64,000 nucleotides of DNA, taken from positions 1 to 64,000 of the forward strand of contig DASYZE010000030.1 in the NCBI GenBank assembly GCA_035946625.1, given 5' to 3'. Numbering within the stretch: the first letter of the stretch is position 1; each line of letters opens with the position of its first letter. The position numbers and the translations under genes are program-made. The notes beneath the pieces were generated by a model. It searched no databases and was not told the origin of the DNA. It was given only the letters and a program-made list of their open reading frames with translations. Shown here one piece after another: positions 24,309 through 32,752 of the stretch. This DNA is from DASYXZ01 sp035946625. GTDB taxonomy: Bacteria; Acidobacteriota; Terriglobia; UBA7540.

Positions 24309-24941
24309 TCAAATCACCAGACCGTTTCGGACCGCGTACTGGACGATTGCCGCACTATTTTTAACGCCCAGCTTTTCCAAGACCCGGGTGCGATAGGTGC
24401 TGATCGTTTTTGCGCTGAGTGACAGTTCTCCGGCGATCTCCGTAACGGTCTTTCCCGAGGCGATCAGGCACATGACTTCATACTCGCGGTCGGAGAGCGT
24501 CTCATGCGGGAGGCGCGTGAAGTCTTTTCTCACGTTCGAGGCCAGCTTTTCGGCCAGTGTGGGACTTACATATCGCCCTCCGGCCAGGACTTTGCGGATG
24601 GCTTTTACCAGTTCCTCGGGAGCGCTGTCCTTCGTCAGGTAGCCTTCTGCGCCCGCCTTAAGGGCACGAAGAGCAAATTGGTCCTCCGGGTGAGCACTCA
24701 GGACCAGGACCGGAAGCCGGGGACGTGCGGCCTTTAATTCCTTGAGAAGATCCAAGCCGCTTTTTCCCGGCAGGGTGATGTCGAGCAGCGCGACATCCCA
24801 CTTTTGTTTCCCAAGCTCCTTCAGCGCCTGCTGGGCGTGAGATGCTTCTCCAAATTCGGCCCCGGGGAGCTCATCGGTAAGCAGCGCCCTCAAACCACGA
24901 CGTACAACAGCGTGGTCGTCGACGATGAGAACTCGTGTCAT
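24309..24941 (-). CDS. NarL/FixJ-family response regulator
   Basis: A 210-residue protein with a receiver (Asp8-Asp9, phospho-acceptor Asp54 in LLDITLPGKSG, conserved Lys in YLTKDSAPEEL) and a LuxR-type helix-turn-helix (about 145-205, LSDREYEVMCLIASGKTVTEIA, LSLSAKTISTYRTRVLEKL). It overlaps the stop of the histidine-kinase gene by 4 bp, so the two are a translationally coupled pair. They form the last genes of the kaiC operon, which suggests that the signal read by KaiB/KaiC feeds this output. Target genes are unknown. Confidence 0.92.
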   Translation of the reverse strand: MTRVLIVDDHAVVRRGLRALLTDELPGAEFGEASHAQQALKELGKQKWDVALLDITLPGKSGLDLLKELKAARPRLPVLVLSAHPEDQFALRALKAGAEGYLTKDSAPEELVKAIRKVLAGGRYVSPTLAEKLASNVRKDFTRLPHETLSDREYEVMCLIASGKTVTEIAGELSLSAKTISTYRTRVLEKLGVKNSAAIVQYAVRNGLVI

Positions 24942-26152
24942 GCCTTGGCCCTGGCTGCCTCCGGCGATGGAAAGGGAATCCAGGCGGCGACAGTAGTCCC
25001 TCTTCCCGGAGCACTGGAAATCTTGACTTGGCCGCCCAGAATGGCAGCGCGTTCCCGCATACCCAGCAGACCCAGAGATTTGGAATGGGAAGAGTCCGCC
25101 TGATCAAAACCCTGTCCGTTATCGCGGATCCACAGGACCACCCGGTTCCCTTGCTTCTGTTTGACCACCTCGACCCGCGTGGCCTTGGCATGGCGCGCGA
25201 TGTTGGTCAAACTCTCCTGAAGAATACGAAACAGGGCGGTCGAAACCTCGGGCGCAAACACTTCCCGGGTGAGCAGCCGGACCATGCACTGAATGCCGGT
25301 TCGGGCCTGAAATTCCTGGACCTGCCATTCCACGGCGGCCGCCAAACCCATATCCAAAATACCAGGCCTTAGCTCGGTCGAAATTCTGCGCACATCCCGG
25401 ATCAAGCTCTCGGCTAACTGCCGCGTGGAGCGGATTCTTTCGAGCATCTCGCCGTTTTCCCGGGGCAGCCGCCTCGCAAGCCAAGCAAGATCCAATTTCA
25501 CCGCCGTGAGCGACTGGCCCAGCTCATCATGGACTTCGCGGGAGATACTTGTCCGTTCCTCCTCTCGCACGGTCAGCAGGTGCGCCGCAAGACTTCGCAA
25601 CTGCTCGCTGGTAGCACGCAACTCCTGCTCCGCGCGCATCGTCTCGGACAAGTCCGAAGCAATCAAGCAGACAGCCCGCGTCCCATCCAGGCGGAGAGGA
25701 TTCAAGGAGAGATGGACCGGCAAAGGGGGGCCCTTTCGCGATTGCAAGCGGATCTCGCCCCGGCAGCTCTTTTGGGCCGCGAGCCGGAGTAAGGCATTCA
25801 GCCGGGCATGGTCGTCGGGCAAAACTAGGTTCTGCATGGAGGAACCGATGACGCTTTGGAGCCCCGCTCCCAGGAACCGGGCAAAACAACGGTTGCAGTG
25901 CAGGACGGTGTGGTCGGCACTGAGAACCGCGGCGCCTTCGTTCATCCTCTCCACGAAAACACGGTAGGTATGATCGGCCCCCTGTAGCGTGAACACCTTC
26001 TCCCCGCCGGGGCCGTTCACGACGATGGCATCCACTTCACCGGAACGAATGGCGCGGAGGGTTTCCTCGGCTTCGCTCAGGCGTTCTACCAATTCACGAC
26101 GCGACAGGGCCGGCGATTTTTGCGGGGAGCGGTTCTTCTTTCGCTTAGTCAA
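24938..26152 (-). CDS. PAS-domain sensor histidine kinase (HisKA_3 type)
   Basis: A 404-residue soluble kinase. A basic N-terminal tail and a coiled-coil (about 17-40) lead to a PAS domain (about 60-175, FVERMNEGAAVLSADHTVLHCN). Next come a HisKA_3 dimer/phospho-acceptor segment with His208 (REEERTSISREVHDELGQSL) and a HATPase domain (about 295-395: ESLTNIARHAKA, RDNGQGF, GLLGMRERA, SAPGRGT). There is no membrane segment, so it senses something in the cytosol. It partners the NarL-type regulator that overlaps it by 4 bp. It lies 24 bp after a kaiB gene, consistent with a KaiBC-linked kinase analogous in position to SasA. Confidence 0.92.
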   Translation of the reverse strand: MTKRKKNRSPQKSPALSRRELVERLSEAEETLRAIRSGEVDAIVVNGPGGEKVFTLQGADHTYRVFVERMNEGAAVLSADHTVLHCNRCFARFLGAGLQSVIGSSMQNLVLPDDHARLNALLRLAAQKSCRGEIRLQSRKGPPLPVHLSLNPLRLDGTRAVCLIASDLSETMRAEQELRATSEQLRSLAAHLLTVREEERTSISREVHDELGQSLTAVKLDLAWLARRLPRENGEMLERIRSTRQLAESLIRDVRRISTELRPGILDMGLAAAVEWQVQEFQARTGIQCMVRLLTREVFAPEVSTALFRILQESLTNIARHAKATRVEVVKQKQGNRVVLWIRDNGQGFDQADSSHSKSLGLLGMRERAAILGGQVKISSAPGRGTTVAAWIPFPSPEAARAKA

Positions 26153-26176
26153 CCGCTTTCCTCCTTCCCCTTGTGA

Positions 26177-26545
26177 TTACTCCCGCACCTTCAGGTCCAG
26201 TCCGAAGAGTACTTGTTCCTGGTTCGACATATCCCCAATGAGCTTTCGCAGCGGCAGTGGGAGCCGCTTAATGAGCGTGGGCGCCGCTACAATCTGCTGG
26301 TCTCTGGCCAACTTCGCCTGCTGGTAAATGTCAATGACTTCCAGGTCATACCGATTCTTCAAGTGCTGCTCACAAATGCGCTTAATATTTTCTACGGCGC
26401 GCGACGATTTCAACGTGGATCCGCTTACGTACAAACGCAGGATGTACCTTTCCTGGGGAGAATGGGAGCCAGCCTGTTCCGCTTTCCCCGCCCATCCGCG
26501 TTTGTGCTTTCCTGCCGGGCTGCTCTTTTTTGGGAGCTTCTTCAT
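26177..26545 (-). CDS. kaiB: KaiB-like protein 1
   Basis: A 122-residue protein with a basic N-terminal extension (about 1-32), then a KaiB thioredoxin-like domain: YILRLYVSGSTLKSSRAVENI, ICEQHLKNRYDLEVIDIYQQ, AKLARDQQIVAAPTLIKRLP and PLRKLIGDMSNQE. These match KaiB at all usual positions, including the cis-Pro segment VAAPTL. KaiB binds KaiC in the cyanobacterial oscillator. In bacteria without KaiA, KaiB/KaiC pairs are linked to stress tolerance. It follows a second kaiB gene and precedes the kinase gene. The ATG has GGAAGG upstream. Confidence 0.93.
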   Translation of the reverse strand: MKKLPKKSSPAGKHKRGWAGKAEQAGSHSPQERYILRLYVSGSTLKSSRAVENIKRICEQHLKNRYDLEVIDIYQQAKLARDQQIVAAPTLIKRLPLPLRKLIGDMSNQEQVLFGLDLKVRE

Positions 26546-26565
26546 GTGGGCCTTCCTGAACTGGG

Positions 26566-26901
26566 TCAGTCTTGCTTTCGCACATCGAGGCCGACCAATA
26601 CCCGGACGCTGTCGGAAAGGTCTCCAATAATCTTTCGGATTGGCTCCGGCAGTTTTCTTATCAGGGTCGGAACTGCTACAATCTGGTCGCCCCGCGCCAG
26701 TTGCGGATTCTCCATCAGGTCGATCACTTCGATCCGATAGCGGCCCTTCAAGTGCTCTTCACACAGCACCTTGAGGTTGGCGAAGGCACGAATCGACTTG
26801 GGAGTCTGGCCCGCTACGTAGAGCCGCAGGTTCCAAATCTGTGGTTTTCGGGTGGCCGGTTGGCCCGGTCGCGCCCGAATGGTCTTCTTGGTTGCCGACA
26901 T
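26566..26901 (-). CDS. kaiB: KaiB-like protein 2
   Basis: A 111-residue KaiB-domain protein with a short basic N-terminus (about 1-20). The core is WNLRLYVAGQTPKSIRAFANL, CEEHLKGRYRIEVIDLMENP, QLARGDQIVAVPTLIRKLPEP and IRKIIGDLSDSVRVLVGLDV. It is about half identical to the other KaiB and clearly a paralogue. Its start directly abuts the stop of kaiC, so it is translated from the same message. Two different KaiB proteins beside one KaiC suggests that they compete for KaiC or connect it to different outputs. Confidence 0.93.
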   Translation of the reverse strand: MSATKKTIRARPGQPATRKPQIWNLRLYVAGQTPKSIRAFANLKVLCEEHLKGRYRIEVIDLMENPQLARGDQIVAVPTLIRKLPEPIRKIIGDLSDSVRVLVGLDVRKQD

Positions 26902-28659
26902 TTAGTGTTTACGCGTGGCTTTCGCGCCCCCTTCCTTTTTGTAAGCTGAAGAGTCTGCTTTCCGGCTGCGTACCATCTGCCCACGGGCCTGCAACAGTTC
27001 CTTGCCGACGGATTCCGATTCGGAGATGGTCCGTTGAATTCTTTCCTCCTCCGCTTCATGCTCCGCCCGGAGCGTGGCCATGCGGGCGTCAAAGGTTCGG
27101 CGCTCGCGCTCCAGTTCACGCCGGCGGCTCTCCAGTGCTTGTCGGCGGGACGTGCCCGCTGCTGTCTCGTGCTCTTCCTGCGACAAGCGGGCGGAACCGG
27201 TCAGTACGCCCTCAGGTCCAAGGTAAACATCCAGCAATCGGAGGCCATGGTCAGTGAGCAGGAATTCGCGAATCTGGTTGGAATGGTCCATGCCTCGCGA
27301 TTTCAGCACGTAAAGCGCTCGGTTCCGCTCCCCCCCGATCGCAATGCTTTCCAGCACCAGCCAGGTGTCCATGAGAGAGGAGACGTCCGCCTCGCTGGCT
27401 TCCAGGGGGCCGCCTCCTGCCGTCAAACTGGTGAAAATCGAGGTAATTCCCTGGGTTTTCAGAAAATCGACCAGCCGCGTAAGCATGGATCGCACTTCGT
27501 TCGGGGTGCTAACCATGATCAGATTGGTAACCGGGTCCACCACGACGACGTTGGGCTGGAAGCTGGAGATGCGTTTGTGGGTCACTAACAGGTGTTCTTC
27601 AATCCCCCCGTAAGTCGGACGCGCCGCTTGGAAAAGCAGCAGGCCTTTGCGGATCCAGGGCTGGAGGTCGATGCCGATCGAACGCATGTTGCGGACGATC
27701 TGCCGGGGCGATTCCTCGAAAGCGAAAAACAAGCAGCGCTCGCCGCGGCGGCAGGCCGCATCCACCAAGTGCGCCACGACACTGGTTTTGCCAGTTCCCG
27801 AGGTGCCGGATATCAAAATGCTGCTCCCCCGATAAAAGCCCCTGCCACCCAGCATGCCATCTAACCGGGCAATGCCGCTGGAGATTCGTTCGGCGGGCGC
27901 AGCGTGGTCCAGACCCAGTGAGGAGATCGGCAGGACTGAGATGCCTTGTTCATCGATCAGGAACGGATACTCGTTCGTGCCATGGGTGGAACCCCGGTAC
28001 TTGACGATGCGCAGACGCCGGGTCGAGATTTCCTCCCGGGTACGATGGTCCAGCACGATCACGCAATCGGAGACGAACTCCTCGATGCCGTGCCGGGTGA
28101 GCCTGTCGGGCCGGTCCCGCTCGGCAGTAATGACCGTGGTCAATCCTTTTTCCTTGAGCCAGTCGAACAGGCGGCGGATTTCGGCGCGCAGGATACCCAG
28201 ATTGGGCAACTCGCTGAAGAGTGATTCGATGGTGTCTAGGACGACTCGCCGCGCCCCGACCCTCTGGACCGCGTCGGCAATTCGAATAAAGAGGCCATCG
28301 AGATCATACTCGCCGCTTTCCGAAATCTCGCTCCGGGTGATCAGCACGTAGTCCAGAAACAGCTTCTTATCCGCAGCCAGTCGGGCAAGGTCGAAACCCA
28401 GCGAAGCAGCATTCTTGATCAGGTCTGGGATCGATTCCTCGAAGGACATGAACACGCCGGGTTCGTTGTATTGTGTGGCGCCCCGAACCAGGAACTCCAG
28501 TCCGAACATTGTCTTTCCGGAACCGGCGCCTCCACTGATGAGAGTGGGACGCCCGCGGGGCAATCCTCCCAACGTGATTTCGTCCAGACCCTGGATGCCG
28601 GTGGCCACTTTCAGGTGTGTTTTGGAAGGCGGCTGGCTGGCTTTCTTCTTTTGTGCCAT
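26902..28659 (-). CDS. kaiC: KaiC-family ATPase
   Basis: The start MAQKKKASQP (28659) follows AAGGATGA. The 585-residue protein has two RecA-like KaiC domains. CI has Walker A GGAGSGKT (43-50) and catalytic Glu pair FEES (74-75). CII has GTSGTGKT (about 285-292) and FEES (315-316). At the position of the cyanobacterial Ser-Thr phosphorylation pair it has Ser-Ser (DVSSLMD, 427-428). The C-terminus (about 500-570) is a charged coiled coil rich in Arg/Glu instead of the A-loop tail. It leads an operon with two kaiB genes, a kinase and a regulator. No kaiA gene is seen. It probably acts as an ATP-driven timer or hub in stress control rather than a proven clock. Confidence 0.95.
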   Translation of the reverse strand: MAQKKKASQPPSKTHLKVATGIQGLDEITLGGLPRGRPTLISGGAGSGKTMFGLEFLVRGATQYNEPGVFMSFEESIPDLIKNAASLGFDLARLAADKKLFLDYVLITRSEISESGEYDLDGLFIRIADAVQRVGARRVVLDTIESLFSELPNLGILRAEIRRLFDWLKEKGLTTVITAERDRPDRLTRHGIEEFVSDCVIVLDHRTREEISTRRLRIVKYRGSTHGTNEYPFLIDEQGISVLPISSLGLDHAAPAERISSGIARLDGMLGGRGFYRGSSILISGTSGTGKTSVVAHLVDAACRRGERCLFFAFEESPRQIVRNMRSIGIDLQPWIRKGLLLFQAARPTYGGIEEHLLVTHKRISSFQPNVVVVDPVTNLIMVSTPNEVRSMLTRLVDFLKTQGITSIFTSLTAGGGPLEASEADVSSLMDTWLVLESIAIGGERNRALYVLKSRGMDHSNQIREFLLTDHGLRLLDVYLGPEGVLTGSARLSQEEHETAAGTSRRQALESRRRELERERRTFDARMATLRAEHEAEEERIQRTISESESVGKELLQARGQMVRSRKADSSAYKKEGGAKATRKH

Positions 28660-29075
28660 TGGCTTCATCCTTGTCCAGGGCGATCTACGCGAGGTTGGCA
28701 GTGGTGGCGTCATCACCCCGCCTCGCGGGTCGCCCTACCTCAAGAGTGCAACTCGGTCCCTTCACCGCAGACTGCTTTTCTAGGAATAGAGCGAGGGATT
28801 TTATCAGGATACGCGCCATCGCGTAGAAACTTTTTTCGGGGCGCGGAGCGGTATGTGCCTACAAAGAACTCGCATCGGCGAAATCCCGCGCCGCTTCCCC
28901 AATTGTCCTCTACCAATAACGCGCCTTCTCCACGTCGCGCTGCTGATTATTCAATCTACTCCTCCGGCTTTGATTCATCCATGCGCCCTGCGCCCACATT
29001 CTGCAGTTCATCTGTCGGGAGAGTATCATGCAGGAACTTCAATCGGGGAAGATGGGTTCATAGGACGAATGCTCA
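28660..29075. other. Intergenic stretch upstream of kaiC
   Basis: No supported gene on either strand. It separates the kaiC operon from the sigma54-activator gene, whose stop is at 29076. It should hold the kaiC promoter, but I cannot point to a convincing -35/-10 pair and there is no four-block promoter here. The kaiC operon therefore appears to lie outside that regulon. Confidence 0.6.
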
Positions 29076-30596
29076 TTAAATACCGTATTGGTTGACCTTA
29101 TAGGACAAAGTCTTATAGCTGATACCCAAGCGTTGCGCAGCATGCTTCCGGTCCCAGTTTGCCTCTTCCAGCGCCCGGCTGATTGCGTTGACTTCAGCTT
29201 TCTCCTTGAGGCCGCGAACCAGGGACTTTAAGCCGCCCGCAGGAGTACCGCCAGATATCCTGGCAGATTCGGATGCCCCTTCCATTTCCTGCGATCGTGA
29301 CTTCAACTCCGACCGCACGAGTGACTCATCACCAAGTATCAGGTAACGTTTGACAAAATTCTCCAACTCCCGAAGGTTTCCCGGCCAGGAATACCGGATG
29401 CACGCATCCACAAGACCCGTAGAAAGGGGAAGGGGTGTTCGAGCGAATTGACGCGCGTACCGGACCATGAATTGTGTAAGTAGGAGAGGGATTTCCTCGC
29501 GGCGCTCCCGCAATGGCGGCAAATTCAAGGTGAAGGCGTTCAGCCGGTAATATAAATCTTCCCTGAGCTTCTTGGCTGCGATCGCCTCCGCAATGTTCAC
29601 ATTGGTGGCCGCCAAAATCCGCACATCCACTCGAATCGTGGTGCGGCCGCCCAAACGCTGGAACTCCTGGTCCTGGAGCACGTGCAATAGCTTTGCCTGC
29701 AAAGAGGCAGGCAATTCTCCAATCTCATCCAGCAAAATCGTTCCTTTGTCGCAGATTTCGAATTTGCCTGGTTTCGGTCGAGTGGCCCCCGTAAATGCTC
29801 CAACTTCGTACCCAAATAATTCGCTTTCCAAAAGATCGGCAGGAAGGGCGGCACAATTCACCTTCAGGAAAGTACGGGAAGCCCGCGAAGAAAGTTGGTG
29901 GATCAACCGCGCGACGATTTCCTTTCCCGTCCCGCTCTCCCCCAGCAGCAGCACCGGCACATTCACGCAGGCAATCTGATCGACTTGGTCACGGATCTTC
30001 CTCATAGCAGCACTGGCCGCTATGAAGCAGAGGCCATCGCCCAGTTCTTCGATTTCCTGCTCCGGGTCCGCAGCTCCGGGGGGAGTAACCTGCACGCTCG
30101 GGGAGTGCTGTAGGGCCGGTTCCAAATCGCTTAGCTGAAATGATTCTGTTGGGTCGCCGGCACATCGGGACCGCATGGCCCGTGCAACTTCCTGGAAGTC
30201 AGTGGTGCGTGCGAGCATACTGACTTTGAGGCTGGGGCGAACTTGCCTGAGGATTTCAAGCGTTTGAAGGCCGCCCAACTCGGGTATCAGGACAATAACG
30301 AAGTGATCGGCCCCGTCCGGCTGCATTCGAACAGGCATGGTGATGGGCTGCAACGCATTTGAGGGATTGGGCGATTGTCGAGTCCAATCGAGGACTGCCT
30401 CTCGGAGTTCGGGGAATCGTGCCGCACCCTTCTGGAACCAGATGTTGGGTTTGACTTCTGGAGCACCGTGTCTATTGAAACGGCCCCTGGCTTCTTCCGG
30501 TTCGCAGCCCGCTTCCTCCAGATGACTTGAAAGAAGGTTTCGAATACCAGGCTCGTCTTGCACAAGCAAAACATGACAAGCAGCACTAAGCGGCAT
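29076..30596 (-). CDS. Sigma54-interaction activator with deleted receiver
   Basis: The ATG at 30596 (MPLSAACHVLLVQDE) follows GAGGAG; a GTG seven codons earlier contains that site. The 506-residue protein has a complete AAA+ sigma54-interaction domain: Walker A GESGTGKE (219-226), GAFTGA (266-271) and Walker B GTILLDEIGE (285-294). It ends in a Fis-type helix-turn-helix (about 470-506). The N-terminal 180 residues are degenerate. Residues 7-37 match the start of the 19367 receiver, then about 55 residues, including the phospho-acceptor Asp, are missing. Residues 45-110 match the rest. A second receiver-like remnant follows (GGLQTLEILRQVRPSLK). It therefore probably works without phosphorylation. 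A block promoter drives it. Confidence 0.9.
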   Translation of the reverse strand: MPLSAACHVLLVQDEPGIRNLLSSHLEEAGCEPEEARGRFNRHGAPEVKPNIWFQKGAARFPELREAVLDWTRQSPNPSNALQPITMPVRMQPDGADHFVIVLIPELGGLQTLEILRQVRPSLKVSMLARTTDFQEVARAMRSRCAGDPTESFQLSDLEPALQHSPSVQVTPPGAADPEQEIEELGDGLCFIAASAAMRKIRDQVDQIACVNVPVLLLGESGTGKEIVARLIHQLSSRASRTFLKVNCAALPADLLESELFGYEVGAFTGATRPKPGKFEICDKGTILLDEIGELPASLQAKLLHVLQDQEFQRLGGRTTIRVDVRILAATNVNIAEAIAAKKLREDLYYRLNAFTLNLPPLRERREEIPLLLTQFMVRYARQFARTPLPLSTGLVDACIRYSWPGNLRELENFVKRYLILGDESLVRSELKSRSQEMEGASESARISGGTPAGGLKSLVRGLKEKAEVNAISRALEEANWDRKHAAQRLGISYKTLSYKVNQYGI

Positions 30597-30644
30597 ACTT
30601 CCGTTCTCCTCTGACACTGGGCGTCAATTCCGGATGCATTGAAC

Positions 30645-30710
30645 TTTATAGCTTGAGGGGGCTGGGCACGTCAGTTCAAAACGGAACGTCAGAGTGTTCA
30701 AAACTGCTCA
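30645..30710 (-). promoter_or_regulatory. Four-block promoter of the sigma54-activator gene
   Basis: Minus strand: TGAGCAGTTTT, GAACACTCTGA, CGTTCCGTTTT, GAACTGACGTG (30667-30710). A 16-bp gap is followed by TATAAA (30645-30650). The third block departs from the TGAGC form. Confidence 0.75.
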
Positions 30711-30814
30711 TCTCGTTTAACTGGAAAGTTAAAGTCTGGATGACATTCCCTCCTACTAGCTCAATGGGCTCTGGATCGGGAGTGGGGAGAACGTATGATT
30801 CGTCGCCGCGCGCT

Positions 30815-32359
30815 TCAGGATGGCTGAACTATAATGTTATTTGACTGTTTTCGGGAAATGCGGTTGATGGTCGCGATGCCTATTTTCATCATGAGTCGGG
30901 AAACCGTCCCTACGGGTTTCCTTCGGACGCTGTCGGCGGCCATTCCATAGGCACCCGCATAAACACGCTTAAACGCAACACACGCCAACGGGTATGCCAG
31001 CTTGGCAGCCAAAGGCCATCGTCTGGCGGCCCCCTGTTTTACCCGCCGGAGACTTGCCCGCAGTGAATAGAAGGTCTTCCAGCACTTTTTGTTCTCTATG
31101 AATAAGTCTTTCCCACTGATCTGAGGGTGCTTAATGATGTCGACGGGTCTGAGAGGCTTCAACCAATACTGATCGTGAAGAACCTCAATCTTGTGCTTGG
31201 GAACGAAGTCCGGTTTTCCGGAGTTCTCCCTGTCGTTCATCAATTCATAAAAGTCTTTCGTGCCGGGATAGGGATTATAGACAGTGAATTGTGCAAACAA
31301 GGTGCCCGACTCTTGCGCAAATTTCCTCATCGTTCGAATCGTCTGAACGGTATCAGATTGCAGGCCACAGATAATCGAACTCAGGACGATGATTCCAGCC
31401 TTCTGAATCCTCTGGATCGTCTCGACCATTTTTTGTCCGGCCGGATTCCACTGCTTGTTGGCGCTCTTTAACCCTTCCTCTGAAAACGACTCGATACCGA
31501 CCAGCGCCGCCCTAATCCGCATCTTGTGGTGCATCGCCGAGAGGTACTCTTCGTCACTGGTAACCTCAGTGGTCATCTGAGTGAAGGCGTATAGGTTGGA
31601 CGGGACAGATCGATGATACTCATCGAAGAATCTCAATCGTTCGTCGCGGATTTGCTCGAGCTGCTTTCTCTTCTGTGCGCTTGGCTCGCGGGCGATGCGG
31701 CCCAAGGTTGCGGGATTGAAATTATCATCGGCAAAGATGACATAGCGAAAACCCAAGTCGTACAATTGGTTGACTTCTTCGATTATTTTGTCACCCAGAC
31801 GCTGTCGCGGCTGACGGCCGTCCGTGACCCACACGGAACAGAAGCTGCAGTTCTCCGGGCATCCCGCTACGGTCTGAACTGTGGCAAAGAGGTACTGTCT
31901 AGGGTCGAGAAGGTCCCATCGCGCCTTCAGCAAGGCATCGCCCGGAACCGTGCCCCCCACATATCTTCTCTGGAGAGTGCCATTCAGGGCATCCTTCACG
32001 ACTTGCCTCCAAATAGTATCTCCATTGCCGGTCACGACTGCGTCGGCGCCCATTTCGAGTGCCTCATCGGGAAAAATGGTCGAGTGAATGCCGCCCATGA
32101 TTACCGTAGCTCCCTGAGCCTTGGCGTTTTTCAGGATTTTATAGCCTGCAAGGCAGTTACCCGTAGTAATGCCGATGCCCACGATGTCGCCCCTACGGAT
32201 TACACTCGGATCGAATTCTTGGATGGCTTCGTCAATCAGGACAGGATCACCTACCAGTTCTGTCGGGGTCGCCTGCCCGATGACAAACAGCCATCGAGGG
32301 GTGATGATGCTGTATCCCGCCGTGGTCATCGAAGGGTTAACCAAGACAACTTTCGGCAT
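30815..32359 (-). CDS. B12-binding-type radical SAM protein
   Basis: A 514-residue protein. Residues about 1-135 form a B12-binding-like Rossmann domain (VVLVNPSMTT, IVGIGITTGNCLAGYKILKNAK, VIMGGIHSTIFPDEAL). The radical SAM core (about 150-370) has the cluster motif CPENCSFC (CxxxCxxC). The canonical cobalamin DxHxxG is not obvious, so cobalamin use is uncertain. After the barrel a C-terminal helical, basic tail (about 400-510) might contact membrane. Related enzymes methylate or join lipid and hopanoid carbons; substrate here is unknown. A block promoter (32576-32639) about 220 bp upstream points at it. Confidence 0.85.
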   Translation of the reverse strand: MPKVVLVNPSMTTAGYSIITPRWLFVIGQATPTELVGDPVLIDEAIQEFDPSVIRRGDIVGIGITTGNCLAGYKILKNAKAQGATVIMGGIHSTIFPDEALEMGADAVVTGNGDTIWRQVVKDALNGTLQRRYVGGTVPGDALLKARWDLLDPRQYLFATVQTVAGCPENCSFCSVWVTDGRQPRQRLGDKIIEEVNQLYDLGFRYVIFADDNFNPATLGRIAREPSAQKRKQLEQIRDERLRFFDEYHRSVPSNLYAFTQMTTEVTSDEEYLSAMHHKMRIRAALVGIESFSEEGLKSANKQWNPAGQKMVETIQRIQKAGIIVLSSIICGLQSDTVQTIRTMRKFAQESGTLFAQFTVYNPYPGTKDFYELMNDRENSGKPDFVPKHKIEVLHDQYWLKPLRPVDIIKHPQISGKDLFIENKKCWKTFYSLRASLRRVKQGAARRWPLAAKLAYPLACVAFKRVYAGAYGMAADSVRRKPVGTVSRLMMKIGIATINRISRKQSNNIIVQPS

Positions 32360-32575
32360 TCTCCACCTCCGGATTGTCTTCGCTCATTTTGGCAGCCGCG
32401 CCTGCACTTAGGGAATCAGGCGCTTGGCCTCCTCACAGCTTCCAACCATGTAAGTTTCTACTGACAAATCTTTCAGTGCGGATTTCAACGATTCTAAAGG
32501 TGCGGGCCGGTCATGGACTTAGAGCGCAAAACAACGGCCCCTTATTGTTGCCCTCCTTCTATGCTTTGCGGAGAT

Positions 32576-32639
32576 CTTATAAATGGGGATTACGAAGTGT
32601 CTGTTCATTATTGCACATCACCATGTTCAAGATAGCACA
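32576..32639 (-). promoter_or_regulatory. Four-block promoter of the radical SAM gene
   Basis: Minus strand: TGTGCTATCTT, GAACATGGTGA, TGTGCAATAAT, GAACAGACACT (32596-32639). A 14-bp gap is followed by TATAAG (32576-32581). Blocks 1 and 3 use TGTGC instead of TGAGC. The leader is about 210 nt. Confidence 0.7.
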
Positions 32640-32752
32640 CTTCGATTGAGGAAGAGGGCTGCTCGCGACGAGTTGTCGATCCCTATCGCTAGCGCCAATG
32701 CCGCCAGAGGTTGCTGAGTTGTGTGCGGGGCGTTCAGCCGCTTTGACTGGCA

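Noticed and set aside
24091..24312. Minus frame upstream of Crp/Fnr regulator C
   Set aside because: No family signature or ribosome binding site; it is leader sequence.
24309..28659. A full cyanobacterial-type clock
   Set aside because: No kaiA gene and a different KaiC C-terminus; only KaiBC-type proteins can be supported.
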